A stretch of DNA of 64,000 bases from Andalucia godoyi. Taxonomy: Eukaryota; Discoba; Jakobea; Jakobida; Andaluciidae. The notes under the pieces were generated by a model, which had not been told where the DNA came from, made no database searches, and saw nothing but the letters and a program-made list of their open reading frames with translations. Shown piece after piece: positions 48,679 to 58,100 of this stretch (within the stretch, counting starts at the first letter, position 1; every line of letters starts with the position of its first letter). The stretch lies in the NCBI GenBank assembly GCA_009859145.1, contig VRVR01000009.1, positions 186,001-250,000 of the forward strand, in the 5' to 3' direction. Made by a program: the position numbers and the translations under genes.

Positions 48679-51345
48679 CTACTTTGATCCCACAAAAGCC
48701 ACCACAGTTCTATTCTTCGCAAATTGCACGATTCCCTCTGCCTCCAACTGCATGAGAGTGCTACGAAGATCTTGCAAACTAACTTCCGTCCCCATATCTT
48801 CCGACATGGCAATCATGAGCTCGCGAATGGGATACGACGATTTGCCAGTCTTTTCATGATAGGAAACGACTGCATCGCTCAAAGCACCGGAGGCCGATCG
48901 GTCCGTTGCAGATCGTCCAGTGGTCAGAAGGTCCATATCAATCTGGCCGGTGCGTGGATCCACGGCGGACTGCTGCATCGCCACTCGAACCAGACGGATG
49001 GACTCGCGAACGTCAGATTCCTCCACGGTTGACGAGAGACGCATCCTCGCAAGGGCTTCGGACAGACGAATGAGAGACTCGAGCTGCCGCGGAGTGGCGG
49101 TAATTACCTTCTTTTCATGCGCATGCCCGACTCTGCGCATCTGCACATAGCCCTCTTCAAGGATTCGGCGTGCATCATCCGTGATAACCGGGAACACATT
49201 TCGCTTCGCATAGGAAATGTATCTTGTGAGCAGACGAAGGGAAATCAGATTGTTGTTCGCCGTTGCATTCGTCGCATTACCTCCAACAGTGTACAATCCA
49301 ACAAGATGCTTCGCAAGTCTGCGATCCGAAACTTCGTCCACACGGTCCAGGACAAGATAAATCAAATCAAATCGACTCAGCAAAGTGGGAGGAAGCTGAA
49401 TGTTATCGACAACCGATCGGCGAGGATTGTAGCGGGATTCCACCGGGTTAGCGGATGCCAGAACCGCCGTGCGGGCATGAAGCGATGCAACAATACCTGC
49501 CTTGGCAATGGATACCGTTTGCTGCTCCATCACCTCGTGCAAAATTGATCGTGCTGCATCGCTCATCTTATCAAACTCGTCAATGCAACAAATACCGCGA
49601 TCGGAAAGTACCAAAGCCCCGGATTCTAGAACAAATTCTCGAGACTCGGGATCACGCGTAACATACGCTGTCAAACCGACAGCAGATGATCCCTTTCCGG
49701 AAGTGTAGATTCCGCGCGGCGCAATTCGGTGTACGTACTGCAGCAACTGGGACTTGGAAACGGCAGGATCGCCGACCAGAAGAACATTCAGATCACCACG
49801 AAATCGCGAGGCAGACGCAACAGACGGATTGGAATGAGAAACATTGTCATTGGCGCTGGGAGAAACAGTCTGCGACAACGCCGTTCCTGCAGAGCTTGCG
49901 CCAAAATCCTTGTGAACACCCCCGAAGAGCTGGCAGAGTACACCGCGCTTAACATCCTCCATCTCGTAAATCGATGGCGCAACCGAGCGGACCAGAAGAT
50001 CATAGATATCAGGACGTGCTGCAAGAGCGCGGATTTCCGCTTCCTCCGCCGACTGATCGTCAGCTTGGTTGCTTGCAGACGCACTGTTTGCAGCAGCAGA
50101 GCCAGAGCCAGAGCCAGCTAGGCCGCTCGAGGAGGCATACAAGTCCTCCATCTCAGGATCCAGCGTTTCTGCAACATCGGCATCGTCGTTGGATGCGCTG
50201 ACTTTTCCAAGTCTCGATCTTCGAACATGCACAACGTCCACATATGTTTTGTAAACAGTCTTCAACACGGACGTTCGTGGATTCACACGAACTGGAACGG
50301 CACGGTAAATGCCGGTGACTTCGCAACGGTCTCCAGCTCGAAGGGAGTCGACGAGATCCTCGAAGCAAACGAGAGTTCCAGCATGCGGAGTCTCGCCAGC
50401 TGGAATATCATCTGGCGCTTCCTGAAATCGAATGGACTGTCGGTCTGCAAAGTGGCACCGATTGTGGATAATCGTGAACGACCGCTTAGCACGGCACATC
50501 GCGCACTCTTCCGGTTCGTCAATACGGCCACGAACAAGACCGATTTCCACCGAATACCCGCAGCCAGGCGACGTGCATTGGAAGTACGCGCTCTTCAAGT
50601 CAGGGCACACGGGCGCAACACGAGTTACCATGCCACGGACACAGATCAGCCGATCCACGTCTTCTGGATTCAAATCTCGGATTGTTTTGACCAGTCCCAA
50701 GTTGGACGGTCGGCACAAAAACACGACTTCCTCGCCAGTTTCATCTTCCTCTGCATCCGCGTGCGGCCCAGAACTCACGAATTCACGGTATACTTGAACA
50801 AGCACATTGTCCATCAGCATGAGGATCTCTGCGGGATATGCAACCAGCTGGTCATACAAGACATGATCAAAAACCCGCAGCGCCCTGCAGTCCAATACAA
50901 AATGCGGCGATCCTGCAAGACGAAGTTCGGTGAGTGTCGTTAGATGCTTTGGAGTTTCCAAATGCTCTTCGTTTGCGACCAGGAACGCACGGAACCGACG
51001 CTCAACATCGTGTGTTTGAATCGTTGTTCCCCACAAAAGCGTCTGTTGAGCATTCGCAGCATGCCCAGCGGCCGCCGACGAGTGCAATGCAGAAGACGGG
51101 TCCTGCGATGATGAATCAGGCTCCGAGTGCGCGGAAGCTGGAACCGGAATAGAGGTTCGTAAGGCATCTCGGCGATGTGCAGGACGAACAACCACGGGGG
51201 AGCGCACGGGCAGCTGAGACCCAGAAAGCGTCGATCGAGGCGTTGCAGGAGTGACAGGAGTTGCGGGAGTTGCGGGCGTCCCAGGAGTCCCAGGAGTCCG
51301 TCCTGTTCTCGACGACTGCAAAAGAGCCGGATCTGACGATGGCAT
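48679..51345 (-). CDS. MCM4: DNA replication licensing factor MCM4
   Basis: The 888-residue protein is an MCM helicase subunit. The N-terminus is low-complexity with many TP and SP sites (GTPGTPATPATP) suited to CDK/DDK phosphorylation, as in MCM4. LLWGTTIQ starts the conserved part. A zinc finger lies near residue 257 (FQCTSPGC ... EECAMC), PVRVNPRTSVLKTVYKT follows, then the AAA+ module: Walker A GDPAVSKSQLLQ (near 523), Walker B CCIDEFDKM (near 587) and arginine finger LSRFDLIYLVLD (near 655). WGT plus YRAVPVRVNP identify MCM4 rather than other MCMs. It belongs to the MCM2-7 ring. Walker A has A in place of the usual G in GDPG, and the first zinc pair is spaced C-x4-C. Confidence 0.95.
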   Translation of the reverse strand: MPSSDPALLQSSRTGRTPGTPGTPATPATPVTPATPRSTLSGSQLPVRSPVVVRPAHRRDALRTSIPVPASAHSEPDSSSQDPSSALHSSAAAGHAANAQQTLLWGTTIQTHDVERRFRAFLVANEEHLETPKHLTTLTELRLAGSPHFVLDCRALRVFDHVLYDQLVAYPAEILMLMDNVLVQVYREFVSSGPHADAEEDETGEEVVFLCRPSNLGLVKTIRDLNPEDVDRLICVRGMVTRVAPVCPDLKSAYFQCTSPGCGYSVEIGLVRGRIDEPEECAMCRAKRSFTIIHNRCHFADRQSIRFQEAPDDIPAGETPHAGTLVCFEDLVDSLRAGDRCEVTGIYRAVPVRVNPRTSVLKTVYKTYVDVVHVRRSRLGKVSASNDDADVAETLDPEMEDLYASSSGLAGSGSGSAAANSASASNQADDQSAEEAEIRALAARPDIYDLLVRSVAPSIYEMEDVKRGVLCQLFGGVHKDFGASSAGTALSQTVSPSANDNVSHSNPSVASASRFRGDLNVLLVGDPAVSKSQLLQYVHRIAPRGIYTSGKGSSAVGLTAYVTRDPESREFVLESGALVLSDRGICCIDEFDKMSDAARSILHEVMEQQTVSIAKAGIVASLHARTAVLASANPVESRYNPRRSVVDNIQLPPTLLSRFDLIYLVLDRVDEVSDRRLAKHLVGLYTVGGNATNATANNNLISLRLLTRYISYAKRNVFPVITDDARRILEEGYVQMRRVGHAHEKKVITATPRQLESLIRLSEALARMRLSSTVEESDVRESIRLVRVAMQQSAVDPRTGQIDMDLLTTGRSATDRSASGALSDAVVSYHEKTGKSSYPIRELMIAMSEDMGTEVSLQDLRSTLMQLEAEGIVQFAKNRTVVAFVGSK

Positions 51346-51978
51346 CCTGAACGTATTGCTATTAGAGGAGGGGGAAATAAAGGTATTTAAATATAAAAAA
51401 ACAATTAATTTTTATATTAATTATAATAATAAATAAATAAATGAACGAAGATTGAGAAGAGAAGAGCGCACGAGACACAAAGTAGTTCAAAAAACATTCT
51501 CTCTATTCCGGGCGCGATTGGGATTCTGATGGGGTCAGTATCGCAAGGTTTTTTCCCCCATGTTCACACTTGGGGCAGTTCTCGGGGAGGAGGGGCCAAA
51601 CCCGCGGGAACAGTGGCGGGGAGAAGTGAGTTCGGAAACCTCTTCCTGGTCTCAAGTGATGCAGAAGGTGCGTTATTTTTTCGTTGCGGGCCTTTTGTGC
51701 AGCAACCGTAGTGCATCATCCTCCCCCAACACCCCACTTCCCTTGTCCGTTGAGCACGTTCGTTCCACTTTCTTCGTCTTCTTCTTCTTCGTCTTCTTTC
51801 TTCTTCTTTCTTCTTTCTTCTTTCTCCTTTGTTTGTTAATATAATTTTTCACATTATAGCACATTTATTTTACTTCTTCTTACTGTTTTTAATTTGTGAT
51901 TTTTTTCTTTCTTTCTTTCTTGCTTGCTTTTTTGGTCGTCGTCTTCTTCCTCCTTTGCCAGTGATCTTTGCAGAGAAG
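51346..51978. promoter_or_regulatory. Divergent spacer between MCM4 and the Rho-like fusion gene
   Basis: The spacer of 633 bases is AT-rich near MCM4 and pyrimidine-rich (CTT repeats) toward the plus-strand gene. TGATCTTTGCAG ends five bases before the ATG at 51979 and would be a good acceptor of a 5'-UTR intron. No GTATG donor was singled out. Confidence 0.4.
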
Positions 51979-54900
51979 ATGGTTTCCTCACCTCGTCATG
52001 GATCTCCACGAGTGAATTCGCCAAGCCGTTCTCAGCAGTCACCACGGCACCTTTCAGCTGTCGGCATGTCGCCTACCGTGTATCGGTCGTCTGGGATCGT
52101 ATCTTCTTCTTCTGCAAAGTCTCCTGCCGCCCCGAAGTCATCCTCATCCTCATCCGCAGCAGGAGGAGCAGGAACAGGAGCGTACCGCTCTTCGTCTCCG
52201 GTGCGACCCTCATCGGCAGTTGTGAAACGATCACCATCACCGTCGAAACGACAGTTTTCCAACAACAATGGCGTCTTGCTTCCTCCAAAGACGCTGCCTT
52301 CTGAACTTGCGAATTTGCCATATATGAGCGAAAGGGATCTTGTTAGGTTCTTGGACGAGCGCCCGCATCTCAAGTTGAGCCATGATGAACGAGACTACAT
52401 GTTTCTGCGAAGACGAAGAGCGAGCTTGGAGTTGGGAACGGCGCTAGTGAGCCCGATCTCGTCCCTGGCGCTGCAAGCTTCTTCTTCTTCGTCGTCGTCG
52501 TCGTCTGCAGCTGCTTTATCGACTAGTTTGGGGTCCTCCGGGTCGTTCCCAAGCACAACAAGAACAAAGGAGTCTGGCCCTATTGTGTCGTCGTACACGT
52601 TTGCAGCATCGTCGGTCAGCCCAGCTTCGTCTGTAGTTTCGGGTGCAGTCGGGGAAACTCCAGTCTTCAAGGTTACGATACTGGGCGAGGAGGAAGACAC
52701 GGCAAAGGACGAGATTTTCCACTTGTTCACTCTGCCACCGGATGCGCAGCACCTTCCCCCGTGCGATATTTGCAGAGTGCCATTTTATGTCACAGATTCG
52801 CAGGTCTATGCGGATGTTTTCCCTTCTGCCGTCCCTTCAGCATCTCCAGTGAATCCTGTCACGGTATCGCATCAACGCGTTGATCTGGAGTTGTGGCTGC
52901 CGCCTGCAAACAGAAAGTTCGATACGTTGCGGCCGCACTACTATCCCGCTACCGACGTTTTTGTCCTCGTGTTTTCCATCCGTTCGCGGAGATCGTTTGA
53001 CGCAATTCGTGCGCGATGGGCAGACGAAATAGGATTATTTGTTCAAAATCAAAAGAGAATAGTCCCTGTGATCCTTGTAGGAAACCATGCGGAAGCTCGA
53101 CAGAGCCGCTCTGCTGGTGCGCATTCTTCTTCTTCATCGTTATCATCAGCATCATCATCTTCTTCTTCTTCTCCGCCTTCCTCGTCGAGATCCGGCAGCT
53201 CGCAGTCGCCGCACCAGCTTGTTGATTCCAAGGAAGCACTGGCATTAGCTCAGCAGCTTGGTTTCGTCAAGTACCTCGAAGTTGTTTCGGAGAATGATGC
53301 ACACATGACGGAGCTTTTCCGTCAGGCTGTGCACGAGACGCTGCGGGCCCGTCGTGAATCCGGGACGCGCCACGGGCTTCGGGAAAACGACTATAGGATT
53401 GAATTCTTGAGGGAAGATGCCATGCTGCGACGACATCTGACTTGTGCGGATCCTGAGAGCGTCTTTGATGCCTTTGACAAGACGTTTTCCGTGGGGTCCT
53501 CGAGTGACAACCAGTCGGACGGCGTGCAGTACTTTTTCTCCACAGACTCGGATCCTTCTCGGTTCTCAACACCGTACTTGGGCCCGTTGAAACTCAAGAG
53601 ACCATATCCACAAGACATTCGCGTGCTTGCTTGTGCACGATGCCGCTTTCCTTCTCGCATTGTTCATTTTCGGGTCCCCGAGGAAACGTCCACTCCGCGC
53701 GGGTACTTTGATCCGTTGTCGTCACCAGTCGATGTGCGTGGATGGGGTTTTATCCTAGTCCCAGAAGACGGAACCAGATTTTTCTACACCGTCGACGGGT
53801 CGAAACCTGGGCGACAATCTCCGAGCACGCTTGGTGGATATATAAGACTTCCTCCTTTTGGAATTGGCAATGCCTTTCCCCAGCAGCAGCGCTCGCCTGC
53901 GTCCCTCCCGGTCATCCGAGTTGTGGCTGTCAGAGACGGGTGCCTCTGTTCCCGAGTTGCCGAATTTCGGCCCCCCGGCATGCTAGCTGCCCCGCGGGTT
54001 TCGTTCGATCCCGTTACGCGGGTATTGAATATGGAGTCGACGTCATCCGCAGATGCGCAGTACCATTACACTGTCGATGGCTCGGATCCGTCCTTTGCTT
54101 CACCATTGTTTTCAGGTCCAGTTCAAATCACCGGTCCAGTTACCATGATTCGAGCGGTTGCATTGCCGAAATTGTGCATCCCATCGGGTGTGGTCGCGAT
54201 TCATGTTCCTCCGATGTCCATGGACCACCCATCTCCCCAAAGACTTGGTTCCCATTTCCACGACTCACAATCCGTGATTTCTTCGACCGTTGTGATTAAT
54301 TCTTCGCCTTCCGTCGCGCGATCTGTGGTTTCCGAAAACATGTCGATCACTTCTTTGCAAGAGCCGGCAATCCCAGTTCGCCAGACGAAGACCATTCGGT
54401 CGCCATTATCGGCTCGCGAAGCTGCTATTCAGGTGCGCCACAAACCGCTGACGAGATTCTACTCGGAAAGGAATATCCTGGTACAGGAACTCAAGGGCAG
54501 CACCGGGGCGAGTTCTGCGGTCATCCCCGCCCGAGAACAGTCGCTCAGCGTCATTGCACCTGTGCCTGGTAACAATGCTTTTCTCGCCGAGTCTGCAAAC
54601 ATTGGACCACCATCACCGTCCTCCGATCATTCTACTGCGATTGCTGTAGAACCGGTTTCCTCTGGATCGAGCGTTCGTCCGATCGATTCGAGAATCGTCT
54701 CTTGCAAGTATGATTCCACGCACGGGACTGTGCTTTTCAGATTTTTAAAAGATGTGGTGGTGTCCAGCATTTTGCTGTCTTGCACAAATCCACTGGATGC
54801 ACCGCACAAAGTGGACATCGTTGGTTATCTTGCAGATGGTGTGCAGATCAGCTTGGGACAGCAGGATGTTGCAAGCATCTTGGGGACAGATGGATCGGGT

Positions 54901-55026
54901 ACTGTGCGCATACCTGGTTCGGATGTACAACGCGGTCTTCGGGGCCTTAAGTGCTCGTTTTCTTCGTACGAAGGCCAGTCCGGCTTTTCTCTCAAGGATG
55001 TCCAAGTAGTTGGTTATTTGTTATAA
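51979..55026 (+). CDS. Degenerate Rho-type GTPase domain fused to chitobiase-C-terminal-like repeats
   Basis: The 1015-residue protein starts with 220 residues of serine-rich low complexity. A Rho-like domain follows (about 228-430): VFKVTILGEEEDTAKDE stands where the P-loop should be but lacks GxxxxGKT, while DTLRPHYYPATDVFVLVFS, RSFDAIRARWADEI and VPVILVGNHAEA match Rho G3-G4 surroundings, without the NKxD/TKxD aspartate. A serine run interrupts it. Three repeats follow at about 514-567, 595-664 and 692-744, with YFFSTDSDPSRFSTPYLGP, FFYTVDGSKPGRQSP and YHYTVDGSDPSFASPLFSGP, each followed by I-R-V/A-V/L-A and G or C-x-x-S. This is the pattern of the CHB_HEX_C_1/Fn3-associated module. The C-terminal 110 residues look like a beta-sandwich (ILLSCTNPLDAPHKVDIVGY). 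The partner or ligand is unknown. Membrane or signal sequences are absent, so an intracellular scaffold is likely. Confidence 0.75.
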   Translation: MVSSPRHGSPRVNSPSRSQQSPRHLSAVGMSPTVYRSSGIVSSSSAKSPAAPKSSSSSSAAGGAGTGAYRSSSPVRPSSAVVKRSPSPSKRQFSNNNGVLLPPKTLPSELANLPYMSERDLVRFLDERPHLKLSHDERDYMFLRRRRASLELGTALVSPISSLALQASSSSSSSSSAAALSTSLGSSGSFPSTTRTKESGPIVSSYTFAASSVSPASSVVSGAVGETPVFKVTILGEEEDTAKDEIFHLFTLPPDAQHLPPCDICRVPFYVTDSQVYADVFPSAVPSASPVNPVTVSHQRVDLELWLPPANRKFDTLRPHYYPATDVFVLVFSIRSRRSFDAIRARWADEIGLFVQNQKRIVPVILVGNHAEARQSRSAGAHSSSSSLSSASSSSSSSPPSSSRSGSSQSPHQLVDSKEALALAQQLGFVKYLEVVSENDAHMTELFRQAVHETLRARRESGTRHGLRENDYRIEFLREDAMLRRHLTCADPESVFDAFDKTFSVGSSSDNQSDGVQYFFSTDSDPSRFSTPYLGPLKLKRPYPQDIRVLACARCRFPSRIVHFRVPEETSTPRGYFDPLSSPVDVRGWGFILVPEDGTRFFYTVDGSKPGRQSPSTLGGYIRLPPFGIGNAFPQQQRSPASLPVIRVVAVRDGCLCSRVAEFRPPGMLAAPRVSFDPVTRVLNMESTSSADAQYHYTVDGSDPSFASPLFSGPVQITGPVTMIRAVALPKLCIPSGVVAIHVPPMSMDHPSPQRLGSHFHDSQSVISSTVVINSSPSVARSVVSENMSITSLQEPAIPVRQTKTIRSPLSAREAAIQVRHKPLTRFYSERNILVQELKGSTGASSAVIPAREQSLSVIAPVPGNNAFLAESANIGPPSPSSDHSTAIAVEPVSSGSSVRPIDSRIVSCKYDSTHGTVLFRFLKDVVVSSILLSCTNPLDAPHKVDIVGYLADGVQISLGQQDVASILGTDGSGTVRIPGSDVQRGLRGLKCSFSSYEGQSGFSLKDVQVVGYLL

Positions 55027-55193
55027 TTTTTTTAATATTATTATTAATTATAAAGAAAACGTCGACTTTTCTTCTCCTTTTCCCCATATTTTTTTACTTT
55101 AAATTTTAAAATTTCTAACCTTGCTTTTTTATTGTCTTGACTTGGTTTTCCGGGCTGTGCTTAAATGTACATCATTTTATTCGCATCCTCGTG

Positions 55194-58100
55194 TTAATCG
55201 TCTTCCATGTACAGATTGTCCAAGACTTTGTGATACTTGCTGGAAAAGGGCACGGGATCCTTCCCGGCCGCGCTCGACTGTTTCTCGATTTGCGGCATCT
55301 TCTTCGGCGCAAGATTGGTCCTGATCGCATTCAGAATGCGCAGCTCCTCTCGAGACTGATTTCGAGATCTCGGAAGCGGATCCAACTTCGGCAATGTCGA
55401 TTGGTTCTCTTCCATGTTGCGGAGCTTTAGAATCGCGTCAGTGCTCGACATGCTGCGCAAACGAAACTCCGGGGCTGGCGGTTCGTTGTTGCTGAGAGCC
55501 TGCTGGATTTCCCGCGTCCACGGAGATGGCGTCGTAGGCATTGCAGGCATTGCGGGCTGCAAGCTTCTCGCAGACGGATAGCTGTGTGTTGGCGACGGGG
55601 CTGCAACTGCACTGGAGCATCCAGTAGGCTCACTGACATGCGGGGGAGCATGCGACGGCTTCTCTGCGAAGCGTGCAATGTTTGCAGAAACTGTTAAATC
55701 ATCGCACCGCTTCTTCACTGCATGGGACTGTTTCTTGTACACCAGATTCTCGGAATCACGTTCCATGTCTGCCGGGTAGGCGTCGTAGTACACCAAGTGC
55801 GACGCGGCAGAATCAGCGGGAGGCTTCTTCTGCACGACTCGCAGATCTGACGCTGCATTTGGATTCGGCGGAGACGGTGCTCGAATGATCTCCGGCTTTG
55901 TGGTTGGAACGGGCATCTCCAGAAGCTGGTTATGGACTTCAACTGGCCTGTTGCGAAATCTTTTCTGCACGGAACGAGGAATGTGAGACAATCCGTATAC
56001 CAAGAACTGCGGGTCGGCCAAGCTCGAAATGTCGTCATCGCTGTGAATCTGCTCCTGTTTGGCATTGTGTAAATCAACGGGAATAGGAGAAATGACTTGC
56101 CGGATTAACTGTTCTGCAGGCGGAATATCTGCTACGTGCAGGTATGTCCCGGGAGGTGCAGGGGTCACGTTCAGTTCGGGAGAAACCATGGATGGATATC
56201 GCGGATTCGTCAGATACTGTTGGAATGACAGAACGCCAGTCATTGATCTTTGGGTATCTTGGCGAGACTTTCTGTCGGCAACGTCTTGGCTGAAACTCAA
56301 CGTTGGCAGCTGGTGTTTCTTTTCGGAGGGCCACTGCTGGTTCAGCACATGCGGTGGAAGCGGACTGCGACTCTGGATGGCCATCCCTGCCACAATTCGA
56401 TCGCTTAGCTTTGAAATGATGTTCTGAGACAATTCATCGAGCTTCACCGTTTGCAGCAGCGATTCTTCACGAACCTGCAGCAGATCAATCTTTCTCTTCT
56501 CAAACCGACTCATCAAACGCAGAGCATCTGCATACAAACGGTCATACACGGTCTGCGTCTTGGGCGTCCCTGTTGGATTTGGAGAGGAATTCGACGATGA
56601 TATCAATAGCTGGCCGGACGATTGTTCAAACTTGGACTGGAGATTGTGGAAGCGGGTCTCCATCATGCTCGCCACCTCTCGACTATCAATAGCATCTCGT
56701 AGCATACGAATCTCCGTCATCAACTCTGTATTTTCTCGTTCCAACTTCTCGAGCCTCTTCAGTTCATTCTCCACCGCACTATCTCGTTCTTGGTACTTTA
56801 GAAGTTCACCCATTAAGTCCGAACGCAGCTGATCCTCAATCACGATACGGAAAGACGCTTTCATTTCTTCTTCTTGAACATACCGCATCTTTTCAATGTC
56901 CAGCTCCAGTTCAAGGGTATCGACCGCAGCATTTTGCGTGTGTGCTTTCCTGACCGTGACCGATGTCGTCTTGCGTGGCTTGGCAGCAATCGCAGCTTTT
57001 GCAGGAGATCCTAGCGCGAACGAAGGAGATCCAGGAACATTCTCCACATCCGACATCATCAGTGGTTTCGAGAACATTCGTGTGTGTTGAGTAGCGGAGG
57101 TCTGTACAGGTGGGACCTGCGATGCTTCGGCCACTGCTTCAGAGATCACGTTTTGAATGTCCTCTTGTGCATCCTCAACGGTTTCCGCCGGCTCAGTTTT
57201 CGTTTCGGCAGGTGCATGTGGTTCCATCGCCATAGCTTCCAGAGTACGTTCATCCTTAGCAGAAGGAAGTTCCACGTTTCCGGCAGAACGGGAGGAAAGT
57301 CGGACAGCTGCCGGATCTGAGGTCGTGCTGTCTTTCGGTGTCCCGACGATTGTTGTTGATGTGCATTCTAATTGGATTGGGGCAACAGCTCCTTGTCCTT
57401 GTCCTTGTCCTTGTCCTTGTCGTGGTCCCGAAACTGAGCCGGGACCTGATGCAGAACGATCGGAAAATCGGTCAGCGCTGAGCATAACACTAGAACCGCG
57501 AGACGACACAATGTCTTCTCGGATAGAGGAAAGAGGGGTCTCCCCACGGATCTGTGCAGTCGACAGATATGGTATGAGGGGAACTTTCGTCACAGCGACC
57601 ATCACTGGCTCGGGCGTCGTCTGGGGAGCCACGGCCGCATCCGCAGACTGCACGTTATTAGAAACCACCGATGGCGCGTCTTCTTCGACGACTTCTATTT
57701 CGTCTTCCACTTCCTCCACTTCCACCTCGACATACTGCGGCATGTCGACATACTCATCTGACGACTGACCTGTTTCGTCCCGAGCAGGGACGTAGATCCG
57801 CATCTGCACAAAGGACTGATCCATCAACATGTTCACGTCTCTTCTTGCCGCAATCAAATCCGCTCGCAGCCGATCAATCACATTTGAACTTTCCAACCGA
57901 GCGTTCTGCAATTGAACTCGCAGAGCACGGTCCGAGAACTTTAGGGATGTTACTTCCCGTCGACTGTCGAGATACTTTTCGCGTTCCTTCCTGTATTTTT
58001 CTTCTCGTTCGCGGTACTTTGAATGAAGAGAATCGCATTGCACTTGCAGCTCCTCCTTTGCTCGTTTGTGAACGAGCATCACTTCTCTCATGTCGGCCAA

